Of a DNA stretch of 64,000 nt, positions 1 through 9,382 are shown piece by piece. Each line of letters begins with the position of its first letter. Position 1 is the stretch's first letter. Origin of the DNA: Plantago ovata (Eukaryota; Streptophyta; Magnoliopsida; Lamiales; Plantaginaceae); contig CM051458.1 in assembly GCA_028274465.1 (NCBI GenBank), forward strand, positions 31,632,692 through 31,696,691, written 5' to 3'. A model generated the notes under the pieces. That model saw only the letters and a list, made by a program, of their open reading frames with translations. It did no database searches and had not been told where the DNA came from. Both the position numbers and the translations under genes were made by a program.

Positions 1-9
1 TAAGAATGT

Positions 10-2054
10 ATGAAAAAGCTAATCATACATGAGCAAAGAACTGAATCTGATGCTAGGAAAATCAAGTCAATTGAACTAAATGATGATTCTGACAATGACT
101 CTCCTCCCCCAAGTCATGACAAGATAAATATAGTTCATGACAAAGAATTTCCAGCAAAAGACGCAGTTGCTCCGGATGTTGCTGAAACTACGCAACCTCC
201 CGTGCCTGCTGATGAGTTACCACAATCTAGCAATGCTGAACAAGCAGTTGCTGATGAACCAATCTCAGCAGAGACACAAAATACCAGTAGTACTGAACAA
301 GTACATGCTGAAAAGTCACATGCTGATAAGCAAACATATCCAGATCCAAAGAGCAGAAAGCCTATTAACAAATGGATTAGAGATCATCCCTCTACGGATA
401 TGATTGGTGATATTGACAAACGCCAAGTGACTAGATCCAAAGTTTCTGCTACTCATGGACTTGAGGAAGAAGCAAATGTCGTAGAACTAGAATCTTTGTT
501 CTCTTGCTTTGTTTCAGAAATTGAACCTAAAACCATAGAAGAAGCTCTTAAGCATTCTGAATGGATCAAGGCAATGCAAGAAGAACTGGATCAATTTGAA
601 AGGAACAAAGTCTGGAAACTTGTACCTCTTGCTGAAGGTAAGAAAGGTATTGGTACAAAGTGGTTGTTCAGAAACAAGTTGAGTGAGTCTGGTCAAGTAA
701 CAAGAAACAAAGCACGTTTAGTTGCTCAAGGTTACTGTCATACTGAAGGATTGGACTATGATGAGTCTTATGCACCATTTGCAAGATTGGATGCAATTAG
801 ACTCTTCTTGGCCTTTGCTGCTCACAATGACTTCATTGTTTATCAAATGGATGTTAAAAGTGCATTCTTGAAGGGTGAACTTGCTGAAGAAGTCTACTTA
901 GAACAACCCCCTGGCTTTGAACTTCCCTCAGAAACCAAGATGGTATACAAGCTTCAGAAAGCTGTATATGGTCTAAAACAAGCACCAAGAGCTTGGTATG
1001 TACCTTTGCTAAGTTCTTGCTGGATAATGGTTTCAAGAAAGGTGAAGTTGACAAAACCTTGTTTACCATGAACCATGATGGTAAAATACTCTTAGTTCAG
1101 ATTTATGTGGATGACATAATATTTGGATCTAAGGACAAGCAACTTTGTGATGATTTTGCCAAGCTCATGACAAATAAATTTGAATTGAGTATGATGGGAA
1201 AATTGAATTATTTCCTAGGATTGCAAGTCAAACAACTCAAAGATGGAATATTCATAAATCAAGCAAAGTATGCAAAAGAAATGCTCATAAAGTTTAGCAT
1301 CAAAGAGGAAGAAAAACCTGAAAAGATCCCTATGAGTGTTGGTACCAAATTGGGCTATATTAAAGAAGATAAAAGTGTTGAAGAACACAAGTATAGGAAG
1401 CTCATTGGTTCCTTTTTGTATTTAACAGCAAGTAGACCAGACATTCAGTATGATGTTTGTGTGTGTGCAAGATTCCAATCTGATCCAAGAGAATCACACT
1501 ACAAAATGGCACTTACGATATTGAAATATGTCAAAGGTACAGTCAATGTTGGATTATGGTATCCTAAAGATTCTGGACTTGAATTGGTTGGTTATTCTGA
1601 TGCTGATCATGGAGGATCAACTCTTGATAGAAAAAGTACATCTGGAACTTGTCTGTTTTTGGGTACTAGATTAATATCATGGTTCAGCAAGAAGCAAACC
1701 TGTGTTGCCAATTCATCTACTGAATCTGAGTATATTGCGGCTGGTTGTTGCACAGCTCAAATCCTATGGATTCAGCAACAATTAAGAGATTATGGTATTT
1801 CTGCAAAGAAAACACCAATATTTTGTGAGAATACAAGTGCTATTGCTATCACGCAAAATCCTAAGTTCCACTCAAGGACTAAGCACATTGATATTAGACA
1901 TCATTTCATTAGAGGTCATGTGGAAAAGGGAGATATTGAGGTTGTAAAAGTAGGAACTGATGATCAACTTGCTGACATCTTTACCAATCCCCTACCAGAT
2001 AATAGATTCGCAATGCTAAGGTATAACCTTGGATTGATTGAATTACCTCAATAA
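10..2054 (+). pseudogene. pol: COP-1 pol fragment: reverse transcriptase and RNase H
   Basis: This is the C-terminal half of a Ty1/copia polyprotein, which copies element RNA into DNA in virus-like particles. The first part (10 to about 1000) is an acidic linker followed by the copia RT start ([20 protein letters not shown]), then [16 protein letters not shown] and [11 protein letters not shown] one-base deletion near 1001, relative to the copy at 33890, breaks the frame in the AWYDTL-type segment. The second frame carries the catalytic YVDD (IYVDDIIFGS), the RNase H start SDADHGG, STESEY and the closing HIDIRHHFIR and LADIFT. FTNPLP replaces the usual FTKPLP. Protease and integrase lie upstream, outside the window. 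An in-frame TAA at 1-3 suggests further decay. Confidence 0.9.
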
Positions 2055-2072
2055 GGGATACAATTGGCAGAT

Positions 2073-2440
2073 TGCTGAAACAGGCATTCAGCAAGCCAAA
2101 GTATTCTTACTTGAATAAAAGCTCCTTCCATTGATTTTTTCTCTAAAAAGAAATGATAAGTCACTACATGATTGCTGAAACAGGCATTCAGCAAGTTATT
2201 CCTTCAAAACGAGTATTTGTTAGGAAACTTGATCACTTGCTGAGACGGGCACTCAATAAGAGAAAAACCTTAAAGATTGCTGAAACGGGCCTTCAGACAA
2301 TCAAAGATACTGAAACAGGTATTCAAGTATCAAAGGAAAATTCTGAGACGGGAACTCAGAAAAGAGCAAAACTCACTTCTCAGATTTTACCAAAAGATAT
2401 CTCAAGATAAAAACAATTTGCTGATACGGGAACTCAGAAA
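2073..2440 (+). repeat. Array of seven covarying stem-loops after COP-1 pol
   Basis: Seven short inverted repeats follow the pol stop, starting near 2073, 2173, 2237, 2276, 2308, 2341 and 2417. Each has a loop close to ACAGGCA or ACGGGAA between arms of the CTGAA/TTCAG or CTGAG/CTCAG type. The outer arms change together: TGCTGAA with TTCAGCA, GATACT with AGTATC, TTCTGAG with CTCAGAA, CTTGCTGAG with CTCAATAAG. The same seven, in the same order, occur in COP-2 at 34961-35317. Stem change with pairing kept suggests that structure, not sequence, is selected. No coding function is visible. Confidence 0.8.
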
Positions 2441-2825
2441 TATCTTTTAACTTAAAGAAATATGAGATGTCTGATTAAGGGGGAACTTTCAGCAAGTAAC
2501 AAGGCTGGTTACACAAACTCGCTGAAAAGATTCTTGTTTACTTCAGCAAGCAATCAAATCCCATAAGTCTAGGTAAAATCAATTTGTGACGTTAATCGGG
2601 CACAGATAAACTCGCTAATAATCATGACATGAAATACAATTGTGGCCATTGATTAAAAGGCGTTATTGATCTAACGGTTAACATTGCAAAGAGAAAGAGT
2701 GCTCTGACAGTTTTTGTTAGTGGGCCACTACGCATTTAATGCAAAGGCTCCACTAACGCTGTTGAATCTTTGATTTACCCTTGCTCAGAACTCAAATCGA
2801 TTGAGCTTCTTGCACATCAGAGACA

Positions 2826-2967
2826 CTATATAAACAAGGAGTTAGAGAAAGACAAAATTCTTTAACTCACATTTCCTTTCTCTGCAAATTTTAGCCTGAA
2901 TCTACCGTACCTCCGGTCAAAAAGAAAAGTAGTCTTTTTCGTACACATTTCTCACCCTATAAAAGAA
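2826..2967 (+). promoter_or_regulatory. Internal TATA box and leader of the post-pol ORF
   Basis: CTATATAAAC at 2826-2835 lies about 140 bases before the ATG at 2968. A pyrimidine-rich leader follows, and a second CTATAAAAG sits directly before the ATG. COP-2 has the same arrangement (CTATATAAAG at 35704, ATG at 35844). The spacing fits an RNA polymerase II core promoter with a leader of roughly 110 bases, so the post-pol ORF may have its own transcript. Promoter activity is inferred from sequence only. Confidence 0.5.
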
Positions 2968-4486
2968 ATGGCACCAAAGAGACAGTCATCTAAGACTTCA
3001 AAGTCATCTAAGGTTGACAGTGCTGGAAAAAGCACTGCTCCGGTGATAACTCCGGTGACTAACACAGTGAAAGTTGTGTTGAAAAATGATAGAATAACCG
3101 AGAAACCAATGCCGCCTGCATATCTAGACACTGCAAAGTGTGAGATGATGATGCAATGGGGCGGCTTTGCCAACGAGAAGTATATCCGATACTTCTATGA
3201 ACAAGAACTTTACGGTGACAATGAGGAGGCACTTGACTTGATTAAACAGCAAGGCTTCACTCTCTTTATAACAACTTGCCCTAAGAAAGTGAGTATGTTA
3301 GATACAATGGAGTTCTACAATAATGCAGAAATCCAAACCCTAACTGATGGTCAAGGAGTCGCTGAAAAAGTGATCTTCACCACAGTTCAGAATGTGCAAA
3401 TCGTCCTGAAATGGACTGATTTAGCCGATATCTTTTAGATTCCGACCACTGGAACTGAAGATGACATCACTGCCACTGACGAAGAAATAGAAGCCTTCTA
3501 CAGTGATGTCAGAAATGAGAAAATAAAGAAAGGAGAGATTGCTCCCGTGACTTGGACAAAGCACGTTAAGAGGAAGCATCTCCTGCCATTCACTTGGTCT
3601 AGTAGCTCTGCTACTAATCAAAGTTGTAGACTCCCAAGTCGGATGAATAGACCAAGTAGGCTTGAGAAGGTGGCCGCTGCTGATGCATATCTATGACAAC
3701 AAAACTAAGCTCAACTGGGCAAAGTACATTTTCAACAGACTTGTTGATTGTGTTACTAAATTCAAGGTTAAGGTTGAAGACAACAAGGTCTCACCTACCT
3801 TCCCCGTCATGTATGGACTAAAAATATGTTATATCCTTGAACACTTCAGGATTCAGCTGAGAAACCCATTGCCGATTAAGAAATCAGTATGCAATGTGGG
3901 AAGAGCCTTCTACAAGCGAAATGCACCTAAGCTTGCTGACAAGAAACTGGAAAAATCAAAGAAGACAACAGCTGCAAATGTTGTCAGTACAAGTCAGCAA
4001 GAAAGGTATACAACAGCTGCAGATGTTGTCACCACTACTCAGCAAGAAAATGTTCCAACAGCTGAAAAAGTTGTTGATGAAACTGCTGTAGATGGTGATC
4101 ATGATAAGTGTACAACAGCCGTTGCTGAAAATGCAACTACTGACGCTACTGCTGAAAAGAAACTGGAGAAATCCAAGAAGAAAAAGAGGAAAGCTGATGA
4201 TGACACTCAGACTGCAGCGTCATCAGCTAACCCCGTCCCCAAGAGAAAAAGGACAACTAACCCAAGAAAGAAAACACTGGCTCGCAAGTCAGTACCAGTT
4301 GTCCATGATCTTTCGGATGATTCTCACGCAGTTGCTGAAACACAAGTTCCAGTAGATGTTGATGAGGTGGTTACTGAAACCTATGTCAGCAATGTTGAAG
4401 TGTTTGCGGAAGCCTTCAACAATCAACACAATGTTGAAGTGTTTGCGGAAGCCTCTGCACCAGAATCCACACCTCCTGCTCAGCAA

Positions 4487-4558
4487 GTAGTTAAAGTTCT
4501 TGGTAATTCAACTAAGTTTGAAAAATTAGTGCTTGTATCTAACTTAAAATTATTTCAG
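4487..4558 (+). other. In-frame intron-like segment 1 in the COP-1 post-pol ORF
   Basis: This 72-nt, AT-rich stretch starts GTAGTT after CAGCAA and ends TTATTTCAG before GATGAAC. Both ends look like plant splice sites. Its length is a multiple of three and the frame is open through it, so it could be spliced or translated (exitron-like). COP-2 has the same 72-nt segment at 38066-38137. Splicing is inferred. Confidence 0.45.
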
Positions 4559-4654
4559 GATGAACAAGTCAAGGATGCTTCTCAAGCTCCTAAAGGAATG
4601 GAAATAGTACCGGCACAAACAAGTGTGCAACATGAGCTTGCTGAATCTCAGCAG

Positions 4655-4729
4655 GTAAATCATGTTCCAGCTTTGGACTCTAAAACTATTATCCAAACCT
4701 TTCCTGAACTTAATTTTATTCTTTTTCAG
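4655..4729 (+). other. In-frame intron-like segment 2 in the COP-1 post-pol ORF
   Basis: This 75-nt segment starts GTAAAT after CAGCAG and ends TTCTTTTTCAG before GCTCAAAAG. The 3' end has a strong polypyrimidine tract. The frame stays open with or without it. COP-2 keeps the counterpart, also 75 nt, at 38216-38290. Confidence 0.5.
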
Positions 4730-7700
4730 GCTCAAAAGGAGACCACTGAAGTGGTTCACATCACTGAAGATCCGAAAGTGAGTTCTGAAGAACTTTACTC
4801 AGACTTCAAGAGAACTACCTTGTCAAGAGTTGCTAAGTCTGTCAGCAACTGGCAAAGGTACAGAAGGATGGACTTTTCTGACCTTCATATTCATCTATCC
4901 AACGAGAAAAAGAGACTTTCTCTGCTGAAACTCGAGACTTTTGTGCACTCCATACTTCCAGAAGAGTTAACATATTCTCAGCTTATGAGCTCAAATCTGA
5001 TTTCTCTAATCAGAGAGAATATGAAAGCCAAATTTAAGAGTGCCTCTCCAGCTGAACAAGCTGTAATTCTCAAGGGTTCCTTTGTACCCGTGGTGGCTGA
5101 TCCCCACATAATCAATGAAGAAGAGGAAGTTACGAGTGTTGCACTTTACAGGCATCTTGAGTTGGTTATACTGACGGATGATGATGAAGAAGAAGAAGAT
5201 GAGAACATTCCTACATATCCCAGTGATGATGAAGGAAAAGATTCTAAGGATAAAAAGGACGACGATGATGATAATCAAGGTCCTAGTCCTGATGCTGGTG
5301 GACTTAAACTGACAGTTGCTGAGACTGAACATCATGACAATCAGCAAGCTGATCACACGCCAAGTCAGCAACAAGAATCCAATCCTGCTCCTGCTGAAAC
5401 AAGTACTCCAGCACCTGTACAAGGCGCTAATACTGAAGAAGAGTACGCCAGAAAGCGCGCTGCTTTGAAACTAGGCAAAAGCAAGCTTTCTGATGTCGAG
5501 TTATCTTTACTCGATGCCAAGTTCACTGATCAAACCTTGATGATGATGAAGAAATGGATGAAGATTATCAAAGAGCACTTCAAAATAGTCTACAAATTCA
5601 TGCAAGGCATACGCAGAATCTAGATATTGCTCAATCTTCAGGAGTGAAGCCTCAGGAAGTCCCCTCCCTTCCACCTACTACTAGTGAAACCCCAGTTGAG
5701 TCTCAAACGTTGCCCTCAGCAACTACTCAATTAAAAGTCACTACTGGTGAAACTCCACTCGTTGAGTCTGAAGCGTTGTCATCAACAACCACTCAACCAA
5801 AAGGGAATGAAGCTGCACATTTAGGAACCAAGGTTGCTAGCCTTGATGAATCTGATGACGAAGATGATCTTTCAGCAAATGACGATGATCACTCAAAGAA
5901 AGGTGAATTAACTGTGGTCCAAATTCCTCCTCCTGATTATGGAAATGATGTAGGAGATGACTTAAGAAGCCATTTATTGACAAGAGATGATCAATTCGCT
6001 TCTGAGCTTAAAGTTCATTCCTTGACCCCGAATTTATTGTCGTTTCCACGTGTGGAGGATTTTAATCCAAGAATTTTGGCACTGATGGAAGTCCACAAAG
6101 CCTGCAGAGCAGAAGATGATGCACTGCTTGCTGAGAGTCCGCTTGACATCGGAAAAATATTGGCTACTGTGCTGAAACGCACTACTACTCTTACCATAGC
6201 TCAGAAAGACATAAGTCTTTACCACAAAAGCTATGAAGAAGATGTCAGTCAAGCACTCCGACTAGCAAAGTCTGCATTAACAAAGGCTCAGACTTTCATT
6301 GAAGACAAAGTCGCAACAGAGTGCATACATGAGGAGAACCTGGTGAGTATCAATCAAGAATTGTCAAAGCTGACCTCTGATCAGCAGGCAATTATCATGA
6401 AGTACAATAGCCTAAGTACTCTTGCTGAAAATTGCAATGAGTTCTTTTCTCTGCACATTACTCCAATGATGCAATCCATGTCTAAGGGGGAAGATAAGCA
6501 AAACAGATCTTCAAGAAAGAAAACCCCTACTGAAGCGCCACTAACAATAGAACCTCTTGCTGAAAGAGAGCAAAGTTCTAAAAGACAAGCTAAAACCGAT
6601 TCTGAGTTGAATTCAGCAAGTCTGAAAAAGAGAAAAACTTCTGCTGAAACTCATGAATACTGTCACACTGAAAGTCATCAAGATCTGAATGAAGATGATG
6701 ATGATGATGATGACAATCAGACTATAGCTCAAGCTATAAGAGCTAGACCAATAACAGCCTTAACTCCGTCTAGCCATTCAAAACATTTTTCTTCTGACTC
6801 AAGATCTTCAGCAAGAGATCAAGAAAATGCAAAGTCGAGAAGAAGAAGGCAAAGACAGGAAGAAAAGAGGCTTGCCAGCATTGCCATTGGCTCCGGCATT
6901 GAATACACAAAGACCAGCAATGAGGAAACTACTCAGAATGTGATCAGAAATGTTCATGGTTGCTGGATCTTAAAGCTGGAAGACTTATTGGTAAATGATT
7001 TCTTTCCAACAGCTGTACTGAATCAAATGTACACTTGGATTGATTTGAAAGTGAAAAGAAAAGAAAGGGATCCTCCTTCCCTTCAAAGAAACATAGCTGG
7101 GAGATGGCTGAATCTGGAAGTCTTGGTAAGAAGAACTTCAATTGGCAAAACTCTAAAACAAGAACCTGAATTGATTAAACCAATTGATGTTGCTTATTAC
7201 TCTGACCCTGTAACCAAGAAATCAAAGAAGAAACTTGGATTGATTCCTTATGAGTATTTCTATCTCACTGCTAACGATCAAGAAGAAGATCTTCTCTGGT
7301 TAAGGAAAATTCATGCTAACGGCATTTCAGATACACAACTTCTCCATGCCAGCAATTACGGCATGCACTTGTGGGTGTTGCACTACAAAGAAATGAATGT
7401 TGAAAAACATCATTTTACCGCCTGCAAGAACGCAAGGATCATTCAGCTCCAAGTCCGTAAGCTACTTGAAGATTACGAAAAGGACTGTGTTGAATTTTCT
7501 ACACTTGCTGAGAAGAGTGTAAGGGAGATTCTGAGAAAATCTTCTGCTGAAAGAGCCTAAGTCCCTTGTAAAAGCATTGTTTAGTTTTGTTTGCTGATTT
7601 TGTGTAGTTATCTCTGAACTTTCTTGTAAACTTACTGAAAGATAACTATCAGCAATAAAGCTTTTGACTCTTATTGGTTTTTGATTATGCAATCTACTTA

Positions 7701-7808
7701 TGCTTACTGTTTTATTATTCAAGTATGCTTGCATTAATCAACTGATTTATTCAACATCAGAAACCTCTAAAAGGGTAACAATTAATTTAGCCATGGATTG
7801 CTAACATC

Positions 7809-7823
7809 AAAAAGGGGAAAATT
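7809..7823 (+). other. Polypurine tract of COP-1
   Basis: AAAAAGGGGAAAATTT lies directly before the 3' LTR start TGTTAGG, as expected for the plus-strand DNA primer. COP-3 has the reverse complement at 63630-63644. Confidence 0.8.
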
Positions 7824-9382
7824 TGTTAGGAAACTTGTAATTTTGATGAGCAATTAACCATGCTAAATTAAGGAAAGTCCAGTAACTAGTACTCTTAAGG
7901 TCCATAGGAATATAGAATTTTAAGGACATTATAAAAGAGGAACGTTTGCTGAAGACTTAGAGTAGGTGCTAGATAGGTTAGTTTTACCGCTTATGATGTA
8001 TCTTGTTTTCTGAAAAGAAAAACAACCTATTGAAGCATTTGCTGATGATGTACTTTGTTTACACAAACAAACTATTGAAGCATTTAGAACCGTTCAGAAA
8101 CCTGAAGAATTCGAAGACTGAAGACTAGAAGATTTCTGAAGACTGGTATCTACAAAGGCACATGTTGCTCAGAAAGTGGAAACTTCAGCAACAACTTGCA
8201 TAAGTGAAAATCTAAACGTCAGAGTAGGTTGTGCTTGCTGAAACTGAGACTGACCACTTGCTGATGAACATATGTGACCTCCTTGCTGATAGTACTTCCA
8301 TTTGCGCTCCAACGTTCATGTTTGAATCTCATTCAAATGAACATTAAATGCAAAGCATGCACGTGAAGGACATGAAGACTAGAAGACAAATAAAGGACGC
8401 TGCTGAAATTACAAAAGAAAGATAGTGACATCTTAAGGAACAAAGCCTTGGAATTTGAAATTCAAACGGCTCCCTTGATTCACTATAAATAGAGGTCATC
8501 CGGCAAAGAGTTGTAGTGTGTCAACAACGTGATCAAACTCTCACTTGTGCTTAAACTCACATACCCTTCAAACACTCTTTACTGCCATTGATCCGTTCCA
8601 AGACTTAAAGCTTGAAAAATCTACTTGTGAAGAAGTAGAACATACACGGCTAATAAATTAGTTAAGTGTTCTTTCTTTCGAACAAGAACAAGTCTTGACA
8701 CCAGAAACAATCAAACTTGTTTACTGCAAAGTATTCAAAGTTTTGTTTCTTAGATTACTTGTTGTAGCTGAATAAGTTATAATCAAGTTATCTCATCCCA
8801 AACCTCTCTAACTGAAAATACACCCTTTCATGCGTGAAATTCAGGAGGAACTTAATCGAGCATAGAGTTGCTGATTAAAAGTCCCAAGTTTGGTGGAGAA
8901 CCAGGTTTCGTTCTCTAGTTAGGTTGGAAACGAAGCAAGTGTGCTTTGGTTTCTGTTTGAATCTCTCTAGATAGGTGTTGTAAGGAACCTCAAACTTGTC
9001 TTAGTGGATTCAGTCCTAGAAAGGACAAAGTGGATTAGTTGAGAGATTACGCCACTCTCAGATACCACTATAAAAGTGTTTGTATGATTTACTTACTGCA
9101 TTTAGTTTTCAGCAAAGCATATCTATCTGTACACAGTCACTCTGTTCACTTGCTGAAACTATCACTTACTGACAAAGCACTTATTGTATCAAAGACTTCC
9201 GCTCTCTGATTTTAAGTATCAGCAAAACTCGTTACTGAAAAGTAACTTGCGCTTGCTGAGAAAGTTAAGTATCAGCAAACTCATTACTGAAAAGTAATAA
9301 GTCCTTGCTGAGAAAGTTTTTAAACGACAAAAGTTTGAAAAGACTATTCACCCCCCTTTCTTGTTGTTTAAAGGGACCAACA
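7824..9382 (+). repeat. COP-1 3' LTR (1,559 bp)
   Basis: It begins TGTTAGGAAACTTG and ends GGGACCAACA, with TG/CA termini, and matches COP-2 30625-32192 and, inverted, COP-3 61950-63629. A TATA box (TATAAATAGAGG at 8484) marks the promoter; transcription should start about 30 bases on. Upstream lie many TTGCTGA and CAGCAA words. The end carries a 53-bp tandem duplication. Confidence 0.95.
9214..9318 (+). repeat. Two-copy 53-bp tandem repeat at the COP LTR end
   Basis: AAGTATCAGCAAA...TTGCTGAGAAAGTT occurs twice with period 53. Each unit carries a small hairpin: GTTACT-gaaa-AGTAAC in the first and ATTACT-gaaa-AGTAAT in the second, a compensatory change. COP-3 has GTTACT paired with AGTAAC at 62096-62115. 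The first COP-2 unit has lost its hairpin. Confidence 0.75.

Larger units (their letters stand above)
2968..7560 (+). pseudogene. COP-1 post-pol (env-like position) ORF, broken
   Basis: This is a roughly 1,500-codon reading frame after pol, where SIRE elements carry their env-like gene. It starts MAPKRQSSKTSK. An N-terminal globular part (WGGFANEKYIRYFYEQEL; later RRWPLLMHIYDNKTKLNWAK) resembles the plant transposon-associated domain found in extra ORFs of retroelements. A long, low-complexity middle follows, rich in Ala-Glu-Thr and in Asp/Glu runs with Lys/Arg clusters, and then a conserved C-terminal part (WILKLEDLLVNDFFPTAVLN, LIPYEYFYLTANDQEEDLLW). I see no signal peptide or membrane segment, so envelope function is doubtful. 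Damage: TAG at 3436 (CAG in COP-2), a one-base insertion near 3581 and a frameshift near 5540. Compared with COP-2 it lacks about 650 bp near 4430. Confidence 0.75.
1..9382 (+). mobile_element. COP-1: SIRE-type Ty1/copia retrotransposon, 3' part
   Basis: The element enters the window inside pol and ends with a 3' LTR. Order: reverse transcriptase and RNase H, a hairpin array, an internal TATA box, a very long post-pol ORF, a polypurine tract, then the LTR. A large ORF after pol together with long LTRs is the hallmark of the SIRE (Sirevirus) lineage; the matching copy at 30625 has the initiator-Met primer site. COP-1 has frameshifts in RT and in the post-pol ORF plus a nonsense codon, so it is defective. 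It sits inside the 3' tail of GYP-1. The five bases after the LTR, GGAAC, would be the target duplication; the 5' copy is outside the window. Confidence 0.85.

Noticed and set aside
2073..2440. CRISPR-like array
   Set aside because: The repeats are self-paired hairpins of changing sequence in a plant retroelement, with no constant repeat and no spacer regularity.
2952..3173. Minus-strand hydrophobic ORF opposite the start of the post-pol ORF
   Set aside because: It is a shadow of the plus-strand coding sequence. The COP-2 counterpart (35741-36061) has a different extent and shares no start.
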